A stretch of 64,000 nt of DNA, from positions 1 to 64,000 of the forward strand of contig NZ_ML119082.1 of assembly GCF_003789055.1 (NCBI RefSeq), given 5' to 3'. The translations under genes were made by a program, and so were the position numbers. The stretch comes from Histidinibacterium lentulum (GTDB lineage: Bacteria; Pseudomonadota; Alphaproteobacteria; Rhodobacterales; Rhodobacteraceae). Position 1 is the stretch's first letter, and each line of letters begins with the position of its first letter. Of this stretch, positions 18,547 through 29,110 are shown piece by piece. The notes beneath the pieces were generated by a model, which ran no database searches, had not been told where the DNA came from, and saw only the letters and a program-made list of their open reading frames with translations.

Positions 18547-19284
18547 TTACTCGCGATTGCCGAGAAGCTGCAGCAGGAACATGAACATGTTGATGAAGTC
18601 GAGGTAGAGCGCCAGGGCGCCCATGATCGCGGCCTTGCCCAGCCACTCCTGATCCCCCTGGGCGGCGTGCTGGAGGTAGGTGTTCTTGATGTTCTGCGTG
18701 TCATAGGCCGTCAGACCCGCGAAGATCAGCACCCCGAGGATCGAGATCGCGAAGTAGAGCGCGGGCGATCCGAGGAATATGTTGATGATCGAGGCCACGA
18801 TCAGACCGATCACGCCCATGATCAGGAACGCGCCCCAGCCGGAGATGTCCTTCTTCGTGGTGTAACCCCAGAGCGACAGGCCCGCGAAGGCGATCGAGGT
18901 CACGAGGAACACCTGCGCGATCGAGAAGCCCGTGAAGGCCACGAAGATCCACGACAGCGACAAGCCCATCACCGCCGCGAAGGCGTAGAAGAAGAGCTGC
19001 GCGCCGGCCGCGGACAGCCGGTTGATGGCGGCCGAGAACGCGAACACCATGATCAGCGGTGCGAACATGATCACCCAGCCGAGGATGTTCGGCCGCAGCG
19101 TCGCCGGATCGCGGAACACGCTCAGAAGCTCGGGCGACGTCCCCACGGCCCAGGCCACGGCGAACGTCAGGAGCATGCCTACGGACATCGTGCCGTAGAC
19201 CTTGTTCATATGGGCCTTCAGGCCCTCGTCGATAGCCGCGGTACGAACACCCGCTGCCGTGCGCATGGTCTGATATTCAGCCAT
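18547..19284 (-). CDS. Bax inhibitor-1 (BI-1/YccA-YbhL) family membrane protein
   Basis: A 245-residue inner-membrane protein with seven hydrophobic helices, matching the bacterial BI-1 family (YbhL type). Features are an N-terminal MAEYQTMRTAAGVRTAAIDEG tail and the pH-sensing region near DTQNIKN, where family members have conserved Asp residues linked to calcium leak. Family members are proton-gated calcium leak proteins (shown for B. subtilis BsYetJ) or partners of the FtsH protease (YccA). A GGAGGT ribosome binding site lies 6 bases before the ATG, and an intrinsic terminator follows. It stands alone on the minus strand. Confidence 0.92.
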   Translation of the reverse strand: MAEYQTMRTAAGVRTAAIDEGLKAHMNKVYGTMSVGMLLTFAVAWAVGTSPELLSVFRDPATLRPNILGWVIMFAPLIMVFAFSAAINRLSAAGAQLFFYAFAAVMGLSLSWIFVAFTGFSIAQVFLVTSIAFAGLSLWGYTTKKDISGWGAFLIMGVIGLIVASIINIFLGSPALYFAISILGVLIFAGLTAYDTQNIKNTYLQHAAQGDQEWLGKAAIMGALALYLDFINMFMFLLQLLGNRE

Positions 19285-19477
19285 TGAAACCTCCAGAAGT
19301 CCCTCCAGTCGACAGGTTACCCCGCCCGGGGCTCCCTCGCTGCTGTATATTGGAAAGCCCTACCACGGATTCAAGAAAATCCCGCGTGAGGTCATCCGAA
19401 TCCGACCGAAACGGGCGGGATTGTCGCGGCCCCGGGCAGAGATTGAACTTCCCCGCGCCGCCGGGCACCCTCCGCCC

Positions 19478-20590
19478 ATGACGGATGACCCCAGACTGAC
19501 CCCCCTCGCGGCGTCGCTGCCGCCCTCCGTGCCCTTCGTCGGCCCCGAGGAGCTCGAACGCCGCCGCGGCGCGCCCTTCCGCGCCCGGCTCGGCGCCAAC
19601 GAAAGCACCTTCGGTCCCTCGCCCCGCGCCGTGGAGGCCATGGCCCGCGCCGCTTCCGAGGGCTGGAAATACGGTGATTCCACCTCCCACGACCTGCGCG
19701 CCGCCATCGCGCGCCACCACGGCGTCGACGCCGCCCATGTCCTCGTGGGAGAGGGCATCGACGGGCTCCTCGGTCTTCTCGTGCGCCTCGTCGTCACCCA
19801 CGAAACACCCGTGGTCACCTCCGCCGGCGCCTATCCCACGTTCAACTACCACGTCGCAGGCTTCGGCGGCGCGCTCCACACCGTCCCCTTCCGGAACGAC
19901 CACGAGGATCCCGAGGCGCTCGCCGCCAAGACGCGAGAGACCGGCGCCCGCCTCGTCTACATCTCCAATCCCGACAACCCGATGGGAAGCTGGCACGACG
20001 CCGCCACCATCGCTGCCCTTGCCGAGGCCCTTCCCGAGGGCGCGCTGCTGATCCTCGACGAGGCCTATGCCGATTTCGCGCCGCCCGAGGCGATCCCGCC
20101 GATGACGCCCGAGGACCCCCGCGTGATCCGGATGCGCACCTTTTCCAAGGCCCACGGCCTTGCGGGTCTGCGCGTCGGCTATGCCATCGGCCCCGCGCCG
20201 CTCATCGCCGCCTTCGACCGTGTGCGGAACCATTTCGGCATGACGCGGCCGGGCCAGGCGGGCGCCCTCGCCGCGCTCGAGGATCGCGACTGGCTCGCCT
20301 CCGTGGTGGCGCAGGTAGCCGCGGCCCGCGCCCGCATCTCTGACATCGCCGCCGGCTCCGGCCTCTCCGCCCTGCCCTCGGCCACCAATTTCGTGGCCGT
20401 GGATTGCGGCGGAGACGGCACCCTCTCCCGCGCCGTGCTCGACGAACTCGCCACGCGCGGCGTCTTCGTGCGGATGCCGGGGGTGGCGCCCCTCGACCGC
20501 TGCATCCGGATCAGTTGCGGCCGCCCCGAAGACCTCGACGTGCTCGAGGAGGTGTTCCCCGCCAGCCTCGCGGCTGCAAGAAATCGTTAG
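19478..20590 (+). CDS. HisC-like class I/II aminotransferase
   Basis: A 370-residue PLP enzyme of fold type I. The binding-site signatures are NPDNPMGSW, the Asp in LILDEAYADF and the PLP lysine in TFSKAHGLAGLRVGY (Lys224). Overall length and motifs match histidinol-phosphate aminotransferases, but this isolated copy has no his genes nearby, and many alphaproteobacteria carry extra HisC paralogues acting on aromatic or other amino acids. The ATG giving MTDDPRL is used; an upstream in-frame start adds 19 residues without support. Function as HisC proper is uncertain. Confidence 0.82.
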   Translation: MTDDPRLTPLAASLPPSVPFVGPEELERRRGAPFRARLGANESTFGPSPRAVEAMARAASEGWKYGDSTSHDLRAAIARHHGVDAAHVLVGEGIDGLLGLLVRLVVTHETPVVTSAGAYPTFNYHVAGFGGALHTVPFRNDHEDPEALAAKTRETGARLVYISNPDNPMGSWHDAATIAALAEALPEGALLILDEAYADFAPPEAIPPMTPEDPRVIRMRTFSKAHGLAGLRVGYAIGPAPLIAAFDRVRNHFGMTRPGQAGALAALEDRDWLASVVAQVAAARARISDIAAGSGLSALPSATNFVAVDCGGDGTLSRAVLDELATRGVFVRMPGVAPLDRCIRISCGRPEDLDVLEEVFPASLAAARNR

Positions 20591-20646
20591 TCGACCTTCG
20601 AGGACGGCAGGCTAAACTCTGCGGCAGTCCTGTCAGGAGAAACGCC

Positions 20647-20862
20647 ATGGACGAGGGTCCGAAGCGGGCGCCGGACTATACCACGGCCTTTCTGGTCACC
20701 ACCGGCGGCATCCTCTTGATGGGGTTCTTCACCCTCGCCGCCATCGCGGGCACCATCGCCGTCGCCCTCGGCGTCGCCGCCGTGGACCTCGTGATCCGGT
20801 TTCTCGACTGGCGCCGCTCGGCGGCGCGCGCCGTCACTCCGCCGCGCGACGAAGCGGGCTGA
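20647..20862 (+). CDS. Small single-membrane-helix protein, unknown
   Basis: A 71-residue protein with a cytosolic N-terminus (MDEGPKRAPDY), two adjoining hydrophobic stretches (about 13-52, possibly two helices) and a basic C-terminus. An AGGAGAAACGCC ribosome binding site precedes the ATG, which supports a real gene. No family recognised. Its last 29 bases overlap the 3' end of the convergent aminotransferase gene. Confidence 0.6.
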   Translation: MDEGPKRAPDYTTAFLVTTGGILLMGFFTLAAIAGTIAVALGVAAVDLVIRFLDWRRSAARAVTPPRDEAG

Positions 20863-22039
20863 CGGCCTCCGCCACCACCTGCGCCGCCGCCCGTCCCGCG
20901 CCCGCGCCATGGGGGATGCCCAGCGCCAGCAGCCCGGCCTCGATCACGCCCACGACGCCCAGCGCCATATGGGCATTCACATGCCCCATGTGGCCGATGC
21001 GGAAGTAGTCGTCCCGCGGCTCGCGGCCGATCGCAAGGCCCAGCGTGACTCCCAGCGTCTCCGAACACCAGCGCCGGAGCCGCTCGCCCTCGCCCCCCGG
21101 CAGATGCACCGAGGTGACGGCCCGCGACCGCGCCGAGGGATCCGCCACGTTGAGCCGCATCGCCCCGCCCTGCCCCCAGGCCTCGACGGCCGCCCAGTAG
21201 GCGCGCGCCAGTGTGTCATGCCGGGCCCAGATGCCCTCCATCCCCTCGGCCTTGAGCATGTCCAGCGCCTGGCGCAGCGCGAAGAGGTGGTGCGTCGGCG
21301 CGGTGCCGCAGAAGTGCTGGTAGTAGAACTCCGGCGCGCTCCTCGGCCGCCAGTCCCAGTAGGAGCTTGGCGACACCCGCGCGCGCGCCTCCGCCGCGCG
21401 GGGCCCGAACCAGACGAAGGCCATGCCGGGCGGCGTCATCAGGCCCTTCTGGCTGCCCGACACCATCACATCGGCGCCCCAGGCGTCCATCTCGAACCGG
21501 TCCGCCGCCAGCGAGGCGATGCAGTCCATCATCAGGAGCGCAGGATGGCCCGCCGCGTCCCGCGCCGCCGCGAGGGCCGCGGTGTCCGACAGGATGCCCG
21601 TCGAGGTATCGACATGGCAGCACAGAACCGCCCGGATGACATGGGTGCGATCCGCCCGGAGCGCCTCTTCCAGCCGCGCGGGGTCGGCGGGCGCGGTCAT
21701 GCCGAAGTCTATCAGCTCCACCTCGATCCCCAGCCTGCGCGCCATCTCGGCCCAGCCGTGGCCGAACTGCCCCGATGCGAGGACGAGCACCGTCTCTCCT
21801 GGCCGCACCGTGTTGGCCAGCGCCGCTTCCCAGGCCCCGTGCCCGTTGGCGGCATACATCGCCACCTCGTGCGCGGTCCGCGCCACCCACTTCAGGTCCC
21901 GCACCAGAGTCGCCGTCGTCTCCACGAGGTCCCCCTCGTAGATGTTCGGCGCGGGCCGGTGCATCGCCGCAAGCACCTCGTCCGGCATGACGGAGGGGCC
22001 CGGGATGGCAAGGTAATGACGACCGTGATGGAGGGACAT
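20834..22039 (-). CDS. Class V aminotransferase, alanine/serine-glyoxylate type
   Basis: A 401-residue PLP enzyme. The N-terminus (LAIPGPSVMPDEVLAAMHRP), the Asp-containing HVDTSTGI and the PLP lysine in SGSQKGLMTPPG (Lys198) are those of the alanine-glyoxylate / serine-glyoxylate aminotransferase family. It would transfer amino groups from Ala or Ser to glyoxylate, or serve a related reaction in C1 or purine/ureide metabolism. The start at MSLHHGRHYL follows a GATGGAGGGAC ribosome binding site. A 16-bp quasi-palindrome lies 122 bases upstream. Confidence 0.87.
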   Translation of the reverse strand: MSLHHGRHYLAIPGPSVMPDEVLAAMHRPAPNIYEGDLVETTATLVRDLKWVARTAHEVAMYAANGHGAWEAALANTVRPGETVLVLASGQFGHGWAEMARRLGIEVELIDFGMTAPADPARLEEALRADRTHVIRAVLCCHVDTSTGILSDTAALAAARDAAGHPALLMMDCIASLAADRFEMDAWGADVMVSGSQKGLMTPPGMAFVWFGPRAAEARARVSPSSYWDWRPRSAPEFYYQHFCGTAPTHHLFALRQALDMLKAEGMEGIWARHDTLARAYWAAVEAWGQGGAMRLNVADPSARSRAVTSVHLPGGEGERLRRWCSETLGVTLGLAIGREPRDDYFRIGHMGHVNAHMALGVVGVIEAGLLALGIPHGAGAGRAAAQVVAEAVSPLRRAAE

Positions 22040-22160
22040 GGGTGCAGGCTCCTGCTGCGGGCATGTGCCCGGTCTTAGTCCCGCCCGCGGGCCGCGGCAA
22101 GCCGCGTGGACTTGCGCGACAGTTAGCGCTATCACTTTGTGAAACACGGGCTTAGACCCC

Positions 22161-22176
22161 CGTCCACGTGTGGACG
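22161..22176. repeat. 16-bp quasi-palindrome, copy 1
   Basis: CGTCCACGTGTGGACG: 7-bp inverted arms around GT. It lies between yciB and the class V aminotransferase. The identical 16 bases occur on the other strand near 34.13 kb, with similar flanks (GACCC before, C-pyrimidine-CC after). Both copies sit 120-140 bases upstream of a minus-strand gene, so a regulatory role is plausible. Confidence 0.5.
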
Positions 22177-22186
22177 CTCCGAAATC

Positions 22187-22804
22187 CTAGCTCTGCTCCC
22201 CGCCCTCGGGAGGCTCCTTGAGGTAGCCCTGCAGCGCCACGATCTGCCACCAAAGGAACACCATCAGCGCCGCCGGAAAGGCGAAAGTCTCGAGCTTGAC
22301 CCACAGATCGGTCGACTGCGTCCGCCAGATCACCTCGTTCGCCACCGCCAGCCCCGCCAGAAACGCCGCCAGCCGCCGCGTCAGGATCATCCAGCCCTCA
22401 TGGGCCATCGGCAGCAATTCCCCGATCACCCACTCCAGCCAGGATTGCCCCCGCGCCAGCCCGATCCCCAGGAGACCGGCCATTATTCCGTAGACGATCG
22501 TCGTCTTCATCTTGAAGAACCGCTCGTCGTTGAACCACGCGGTCAGCCCGCCGAAGAAGATCACCATGAAGGCGGTGAAGATCTGCATCCGACTCAGCTT
22601 GCCCGTGAGCGCCCAGAGCACGCCCATCGCCGCGAGCAGAATCGGCACGAAGATCAGCGTGGCCACGATGAAGCCGGAATACTCCACCCCCCCGAAGGTG
22701 AAGCTGTCGTCCCTCAGCCGCAGGTAGACGAGGAAGAACAGGATCGTGGGCCCGAGTTCGAGCACCTGCTTCAGGACGGGATGGATCGGTCGTGGATCAG
22801 CCAT
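22187..22804 (-). CDS. yciB: Inner membrane-spanning protein YciB (IspZ, septation protein A)
   Basis: A 205-residue membrane protein with five to six hydrophobic segments. The LELGPTILFFLVYL start and the GLTAWFNDERFFKMKTTIVY motif are diagnostic of YciB/IspZ (septation protein A). YciB affects cell-envelope integrity and interacts with elongation and division proteins in E. coli. The ATG giving MADPRPIHP is chosen; upstream extension runs antisense through the neighbouring gene. It lies on the same strand as ftsY, with the mgtC-like gene on the other strand between them, as in related genomes. Confidence 0.93.
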   Translation of the reverse strand: MADPRPIHPVLKQVLELGPTILFFLVYLRLRDDSFTFGGVEYSGFIVATLIFVPILLAAMGVLWALTGKLSRMQIFTAFMVIFFGGLTAWFNDERFFKMKTTIVYGIMAGLLGIGLARGQSWLEWVIGELLPMAHEGWMILTRRLAAFLAGLAVANEVIWRTQSTDLWVKLETFAFPAALMVFLWWQIVALQGYLKEPPEGGEQS

Positions 22805-22898
22805 GCCCCCCACATAACGACAGGTCGCGAGGATGCCAGCCCCAACCGCCGCCGGAACCGCCGGATCGGCCTCGCGTTCGACCGGCGGAGGTGCCCGC

Positions 22899-23389
<491 letters not shown>

Positions 23390-23393
<4 letters not shown>

Positions 23394-24472
23394 GCGTCGA
23401 GCCCCACCAGAGCCGCTGCAAATTCCTCGGGATCGAAGGGCGCGAGATCGTCGATCTGCTCGCCCACGCCGATCGCATGGATCGGCAGTCCGAAGGTATC
23501 GGCGAGCGCCACCAGCACGCCGCCCTTCGCCGTTCCGTCGAGCTTCGTCATCACGAGGCCCGATACATCGGCCATCTGCCGGAAGGTCTTCACCTGGCTG
23601 ATCGCGTTCTGGCCGGTCGTGGCGTCCAGCACCAACAGCGTGTTGTGCGGCGCCTCGGGGTCCTTCTTCTTCAGGACGCGCACGATCTTGGCCAGCTCCT
23701 CCATGAGGTCGGCCCGGTTCTGCAGCCGCCCCGCGGTGTCGATCATCAGAAGGTCCGCACCCTCCGCCTGGGCCTTCGTCAGCGCATCGAACGCGAGGCT
23801 CGCCGGGTCCGATCCCTCGGGCGCGGTCAGCACCGGCACACCCGCACGCTCGCCCCAGATCTGGAGCTGTTCCACCGCGGCAGCGCGGAACGTGTCGCCC
23901 GCCGCGATCACCACGGACTTGCCCGCCGCGCGGAACTGGCTGGCCAGCTTGCCGATGGTCGTCGTCTTGCCCGATCCGTTCACGCCCACGACGAGCACCA
24001 CCTGCGGCGTCACCGGGTAAAGCGGCAGGGGTCGCGCAACGGGCTCCATGATCGCGGCGATCTCGGCGGCCAGCGCCTCCTTGATCTCGCGCGTCGAGAC
24101 CCTGCGGCCATAGCGCCCCTCGGCGAGGTTCGCCGCCACGCGCACCGAGGTGTCGACCCCCATGTCCGCCGTGATCAGCAACTCCTCGAGGCTTTCCAGC
24201 ATCTCGTCGTCCAGCACGCGGCGCGGCGCCGCGGCCTCCCCCCGTCCCACGAGCCGCGCGAGAAGCCCCGGCCCGCCCTCTTCCTCCGCGGCGGGCAACA
24301 GCGGTGCGACCGGCGCGGGCGCCGGAGTGGCGTGCTGCGGTGCGGGGGGCGCCTCCTCCGCCGCGTCGGGCGGCGCCTCCTCCGCCGCGTCGGAGACGAT
24401 GGCCTCCAGCCCGTCCTCGAGTTTCGAGGAGGATTTGAAGAGCCGGTCCTTCAGCTTGCGGAAAAACGCCAT
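23390..24472 (-). CDS. ftsY: Signal recognition particle receptor FtsY
   Basis: A 360-residue SRP receptor GTPase that docks ribosome-nascent chain complexes at the membrane. Its acidic, Ala/Pro-rich A domain (about 20-85) includes a repeated DAAEEAPP; the NG domain has GVNGSGKTTTIGKL, DTAGRLQNRADLMEEL and TKLDGTAKGG. The start at MAFFRKLKDRL is the usual amphipathic membrane-targeting helix; longer extensions are rejected. It lies next to an AlkB-like gene in divergent orientation. Confidence 0.97.
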
Positions 24473-24596
24473 TCTCAGCCTCGTATGGTTCGGACCGAGG
24501 TAACCCCCGCCGCGCCGATTTGAAAGGGCCGCTCTGCCGCGCTTCTGCCCGTTCCCGGCCATGTTCGCGCACGGAATACATGCTAGCCTCGCGCCG

Positions 24597-25649
24597 ATGA
24601 TGACGCCGCTGCCCCTCTTCGCCGCTGCCGCGGCCATGCCCCTGCCGCTGATCGCCGCGGCGGCCCTCTGGGGCGGGCCATGGGCGGGACTCGCGGTTCT
24701 CTACATCACGCTCCTCGCCTTCGTGCTGGACGAGGCCGTGGCGCGCACCCTGCCGGCCCTGCCGGACGCCGAGGAATTTCCCGTGGCCGACGGGCTGTCC
24801 GCCCTGCTCGCCTCAGGTCATCTCGGCCTTCTCTTCCTGTCCGTCGCCGCCCTCTCCGGCGACGCGCTGGAGCCCGTCGAAAAGGCGCTGCTCTTCTCGG
24901 CGACGGGCCTCTGCCTCGGCCAGATCGGCAATGCCAACGCCCATGAGCTGATCCACCGCGGCAGCCGCGGGCTGCGCGGGCTCGGCGTCGCCGTCTACTC
25001 CGCGCTCCTCTTCGGCCACCACGCCTCCGCCCATCCGCTGGTGCATCATGTGCACGTCGCCACCCTCCGCGATCCGAACTCGGCCCGCCCGGGCGAAAGC
25101 TACTGGCGCTTCCTGCCGCGGGCCTGGATCGGCTCTTTCCGCGCGGGCCTCCGGGCGGAAACCGCGCGCCGCACGAGAGCCGGCAAACCGGCGTGGCGCC
25201 ACCCCTACATTCTCTATTCGGGCGGTGCGCTGGCCGCCCTCGGCCTCTCTGCGCTCATCGGCGGATGGGGCGGGATCGCCGCGCATATCGCTCTCGCGGG
25301 CTTCGCGAGCAGCCAGCTTCTCCTGTCTGACTATGTGCAGCACTACGGACTCCAGCGCGCCACCGGCCCGGACGGCAAGCCCGAGCCCGTGGGGCCGCAG
25401 CACAGCTGGAACGCCCCCCATCCCCTCACCTCCGCCATGCTGCTGAACGCGCCGCGCCATTCGGATCACCACGCCCATCCCCGCCGCGCCTATCCGGCCC
25501 TGACCCTGCCCGAGCGCGGCCCCATGCTGCCGCGCAGCCTGCCCGTGATGGCCTGCATCGCGCTCTGGCCCGGCGCGTGGCGGCGGCTCATGGACCGCCG
25601 CGCCGCCCGCTGGCGCGCGCGCCCCGTGTCCCCCCTCACGGCGGCGTGA
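24597..25649 (+). CDS. AlkB-like membrane non-haem di-iron monooxygenase
   Basis: A 350-residue integral membrane hydroxylase of the fatty acid desaturase/AlkB superfamily. The histidine boxes are HELIHR (116-121), HPLVHHVHVATL (146-157) and APRHSDHHAHP (288-292), plus SDYVQHYGL and QHSWNAPHPLT, which resemble AlkB motifs. These would bind two irons and hydroxylate an alkyl chain. Length is shorter than classical AlkB (about 400). Rubredoxin and other alkane genes are absent nearby, so the native substrate is doubtful. Two adjacent ATG codons exist; the first is used. Confidence 0.82.
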   Translation: MMTPLPLFAAAAAMPLPLIAAAALWGGPWAGLAVLYITLLAFVLDEAVARTLPALPDAEEFPVADGLSALLASGHLGLLFLSVAALSGDALEPVEKALLFSATGLCLGQIGNANAHELIHRGSRGLRGLGVAVYSALLFGHHASAHPLVHHVHVATLRDPNSARPGESYWRFLPRAWIGSFRAGLRAETARRTRAGKPAWRHPYILYSGGALAALGLSALIGGWGGIAAHIALAGFASSQLLLSDYVQHYGLQRATGPDGKPEPVGPQHSWNAPHPLTSAMLLNAPRHSDHHAHPRRAYPALTLPERGPMLPRSLPVMACIALWPGAWRRLMDRRAARWRARPVSPLTAA

Positions 25650-25696
25650 CGGGCCGGGTCTGGCATCGCTCGGCCGCCTCGGGCAGTCTCTCTGCC

Positions 25697-26101
25697 ATGA
25701 AGTTCTTCCGCAGCGTCACAGGGACCCTCGCCCTCCTGATCTCCGCCGGTGCTGCAGGGGCGGAGACCCCCATGACCGCCGAGGAGTTCGAATCCCATGT
25801 CGAGGGCCGGACCCTCACCTTCGAGGCCAACGGCCAGCCCTATGGCATCGAGCGCTACATGGACGACCGCCGTGTGCTCTGGTCCGTCTTCGACGACCAT
25901 TGCGCGATCGGCAGCTGGTATCCCGAGGGCGAAGCAATATGCTTCATCTACGACACCGCGCCGGACGATCCGCAATGCTGGTTCGTCTACCTCGAGGGCG
26001 ACCGCCTCAGGACCGTGCTCGTCGACGACCCGTTCGGAACACCGCTCTACGAGGCGCGGGAGAGCACAGAGGACATGATCTGCCCGAACTTCGGGTCCTG
26101 A
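25697..26101 (+). CDS. Secreted protein of unknown function
   Basis: A 134-residue protein with a clear signal peptide (MKFFRSVTGTLALLISAGAAG, cleavage likely after AAGAE). The mature part is acidic, with aromatic-rich segments such as MTAEEFESHVEGRTLTFEANG and QCWFVYLEGDRLRTVL and three cysteines (in DHCAIGSW, DPQCWFVY and the final MICPNF) plus one in EAICFIYD. It looks like a small beta-rich periplasmic domain. No family is named. It is convergent with xseA, with 10 bases between them. Confidence 0.7.
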   Translation: MKFFRSVTGTLALLISAGAAGAETPMTAEEFESHVEGRTLTFEANGQPYGIERYMDDRRVLWSVFDDHCAIGSWYPEGEAICFIYDTAPDDPQCWFVYLEGDRLRTVLVDDPFGTPLYEARESTEDMICPNFGS

Positions 26102-26111
26102 CCCGCCGCCG

Positions 26112-27656
26112 TCAGAACAGAGAGCCCTGTTCCGGCGGCTCCTCCGCGCTCCGCGACCTCTGCCGCGATCCCGCGCCGGGACTCATCCGTCCATCGGCGA
26201 ATTCGATCTCCAGCAGCTTCGACTGTCGCGCCTCCGCGGCTCTCGTGACCACCGCGCCGTCCCCGCGCACCACCGCATAGCCGCGCGCCAGCGTCGCGCG
26301 ATAGCTCAGGGTCTCCAGAAGGCGGTCCACCGAGCCGAGCCGCTCCCGCCGTGTCCGGCCCTCCGCGACGGCCACCCGTGCGAGCCTGTCGCACAGTCCG
26401 TCCAGCGCCCGACGCTCCTGTCCCAGCATGGCCTGCAGCCGCTCCGGCCGAAGCCGCATCTCGCATTTGGCGAAATCGCGTCTCTGCGCCGCGACACCGC
26501 GTGCAAGTGCCGGTCCGAGCCGCGCCGCCTCGCGCATCAGGCGCCGCCGCGCCTCCATCGCCCGGCCGCTCACGACCGAAGGCCGCAAGGCGCCCGCCGC
26601 CTCTCCCAGCCGGACCCGCCGGGCGGAGACCACCGCCCGCAGCGCCGCGGGCAGGCGCCCCTCGAGACCGTCGAGCCGATGACGCGCGGGCTCCACCAGG
26701 GCCTGCGGCCGACCCAGCCCCCGCGCGAGATCCCGCAGCCGCTGGCGTCTCGCCTGCAGCCCCTGTTCCACCGCCCGCACCGACCGCGCGCCGAAATTCT
26801 CGACCCCGGCCAGCAGTTCCAGCCGCACCGGCACCGCGATCTCCGCCGCCGCCGTTGGCGTCGGCGCACGCCGGTCGGCGACGAAATCCAGCAGCGTGGT
26901 GTCCGTCTCGTGGCCCACCGCGGAAATCAGCGGGATCGCGCTTGCCGCCGCGGCCCGCGCAACGACCTCCTCGTTGAACCCCCAGAGATCCTCGATCGAC
27001 CCGCCCCCGCGCGCCACGATCAGAAGGTCGGGCCTCGGCAGCGCGCCCCCCGGCGCCAGCGCGTTGAACCCCGCGATGGCCCGCGCCACCTCCCCGGCGC
27101 AGGATGGCCCCTGCACCGCGACCGGCCAGACCAGCACCTTGCGTGGAAAGCGGTCCCTCAGCCGGTGCAGGATGTCACGGATCACCGCCCCGGTGGGCGA
27201 GGTCACCACCCCGATAACCTCTGGCAGGTAGGGTAGCACTTTTTTGCGCTCCGCGGCGAAAAGTCCCTCCTTCTCGAGCGCCGCCTTGCGCTTTTCGAAC
27301 ATGGCCATCAGCGCGCCCACGCCCGCGACGGTCACCTGCTCGGCGTTGAGGTTGTATTTCGACTGCCCGCCATAGGCCGTCATCCGGCCCGTCACCACGA
27401 CTTCCATTCCCTCCTCGGGGATCACCGACAGGCCCTCGACCTGGCCGCGCCAGGTGGTGCAGGCCAGAACGTTGCGGTCGTCCTTGACATCGAAATAAAG
27501 ATGCCCCGACCGCGCACGCACCACGCGCCCGACCTCGCCCCGGACCCTAATGCGTCCGAAGGCGTCCTCGAGCGTGCGCTTCACCGCTCCCGACACCTCG
27601 GAGACGGAGTATTCCGGCAGGTTTCCTCCCGGCGCGGGATCGTCGATCAGGTCCAC
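26112..27656 (-). CDS. xseA: Exodeoxyribonuclease VII large subunit
   Basis: A 514-residue nuclease subunit. The N-terminal OB-fold (about 12-110) is followed by the catalytic core with [20 protein letters not shown] and [18 protein letters not shown] and AVGHETD, then a long Arg-rich coiled-coil region and a C-terminal domain. It degrades single-stranded DNA with the small subunit XseB, which is not in this window. The ATG giving [18 protein letters not shown] is the natural start, divergent from purD. Confidence 0.96.
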   Translation of the reverse strand: MDLIDDPAPGGNLPEYSVSEVSGAVKRTLEDAFGRIRVRGEVGRVVRARSGHLYFDVKDDRNVLACTTWRGQVEGLSVIPEEGMEVVVTGRMTAYGGQSKYNLNAEQVTVAGVGALMAMFEKRKAALEKEGLFAAERKKVLPYLPEVIGVVTSPTGAVIRDILHRLRDRFPRKVLVWPVAVQGPSCAGEVARAIAGFNALAPGGALPRPDLLIVARGGGSIEDLWGFNEEVVARAAAASAIPLISAVGHETDTTLLDFVADRRAPTPTAAAEIAVPVRLELLAGVENFGARSVRAVEQGLQARRQRLRDLARGLGRPQALVEPARHRLDGLEGRLPAALRAVVSARRVRLGEAAGALRPSVVSGRAMEARRRLMREAARLGPALARGVAAQRRDFAKCEMRLRPERLQAMLGQERRALDGLCDRLARVAVAEGRTRRERLGSVDRLLETLSYRATLARGYAVVRGDGAVVTRAAEARQSKLLEIEFADGRMSPGAGSRQRSRSAEEPPEQGSLF

Positions 27657-27733
27657 GGGCGGCCCCCTTGTCCTTGGCGGACCCCGACCCTAGAACGCGC
27701 GGACGGCTGGGAAAAGAGACGAAGGCGGGACCG

Positions 27734-28996
27734 GTGAACATCCTCATCCTCGGATCGGGCGGCCGCGAGCACGCCATCGCCTGGGCGGTCCTGCAGAACC
27801 CCAAATGCGACAGGCTGATCGTGGCACCGGGCAATGCGGGGATCGCCGAGATCGCCGAGACCCCCGACCTGGACATCCTCGACGGCGACGCCGTAGCGCA
27901 ATTCGCCGTGGAGAACGCCGTGGACCTGACCATCGTCGGCCCCGAGGCGCCGCTTGCAGCCGGTGTGGCCGACCGCCTGCGCGACGCGGGCCTGCCGGTG
28001 CTGGGTCCCTCGGCCGCCGCCGCCCGGCTCGAGGCCTCCAAGGGCTTTACCAAGGCGATCTGCGACGCGGCGGGCGCGCCCACGGCGGCCTATGCCAAAT
28101 TCCAGAACCTCGCCGAGGCCCGCGCCCATATTGCCCGGGTCGGCGCGCCCATCGTTGTCAAGGCCGACGGCCTCGCAGCGGGCAAGGGCGTCGTCGTGGC
28201 CGAAACCGAGGACGAGGCGCTCGAGGCGCTCGAGGCGATGTTCGGCGGCGCCTTCGGGGCCGCCGGCGCCGAGGTGGTGATCGAGGAGGTTCTGCGGGGC
28301 GAAGAGGCGAGCTTCTTCTGCCTTGTCGACGGCGAGACGGTGCTGCCCATCGGGACCGCCCAGGACCACAAGCGCGCGGGCGACGGCGACACCGGCCCCA
28401 ACACCGGCGGCATGGGCGCCTATTCCCCCGCTCCCGTCCTGACCGATGTCGTGGCCGAACGCGCGCTTGCCGAGATCATCCGCCCCACCATGGCGGTTCT
28501 CGCGCGGCAGGGTACGCCCTTCAGCGGCATCCTCTACGCCGGGCTGATGATCGAGGACGGCGCGCCGCGGCTCGTGGAATACAACGTGCGCCTCGGCGAT
28601 CCGGAGGCCCAGGTGCTGATGATGCGCCTCGGGGCCCAGGCGCTCGACCTGTTTCAGGCCTGCGCAGAGGGCCGCCTCTCCGAGGTCTCCCCGCACTGGG
28701 CGGACGACCACGCGCTGACGGTGGTCCTTGCCGCCCGCGGCTATCCCGGACCCTATGCGAAAGACACCGAGATCCGCGGCCTTGACGCGCTTGCGGGCGA
28801 CAGTCGGCAGATGCTCTTCCATTCGGGGACGAGGGCCGCCGAGGGCAGGACCCTCTCCGCCGGAGGTCGTGTCCTTTCCGCCACCGGCCGGGGCGCCACC
28901 CTCGCCGAGGCCCGCGACCGGGCATATGCGCTCGCCCGCGCCGTGGACTGGCCCGAAGGCTTCCACCGCGCCGACATCGGCTGGCGCGCTCTCTGA
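27734..28996 (+). CDS. purD: Phosphoribosylamine-glycine ligase PurD
   Basis: A 420-residue ATP-grasp enzyme for the second step of de novo purine synthesis (GAR synthetase). Signatures are [16 protein letters not shown] at the start, the ATP-grasp core with [17 protein letters not shown], and the PurD motif [17 protein letters not shown] is the likely start, 22 codons into the reading frame; the upstream ATG lies in the xseA-purD gap. It is divergent from xseA. Confidence 0.96.
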   Translation: MNILILGSGGREHAIAWAVLQNPKCDRLIVAPGNAGIAEIAETPDLDILDGDAVAQFAVENAVDLTIVGPEAPLAAGVADRLRDAGLPVLGPSAAAARLEASKGFTKAICDAAGAPTAAYAKFQNLAEARAHIARVGAPIVVKADGLAAGKGVVVAETEDEALEALEAMFGGAFGAAGAEVVIEEVLRGEEASFFCLVDGETVLPIGTAQDHKRAGDGDTGPNTGGMGAYSPAPVLTDVVAERALAEIIRPTMAVLARQGTPFSGILYAGLMIEDGAPRLVEYNVRLGDPEAQVLMMRLGAQALDLFQACAEGRLSEVSPHWADDHALTVVLAARGYPGPYAKDTEIRGLDALAGDSRQMLFHSGTRAAEGRTLSAGGRVLSATGRGATLAEARDRAYALARAVDWPEGFHRADIGWRAL

Positions 28997-29110
28997 GGCA
29001 GGCCGTCCGTCATGCCCTCGGGGATCGGCGAGGTCGTCGGCAAGCGCCGCACTTCTGTCCCGGAACACGACGGACCCCCACCCGAACGCCGCAGCTCGAC
29101 GCCGCCGGGA

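Noticed and set aside
22039-22147. N-terminal extension of the class V aminotransferase
   Set aside because: The extra 36 residues lack similarity to the family, and a good ribosome binding site precedes the inner ATG.
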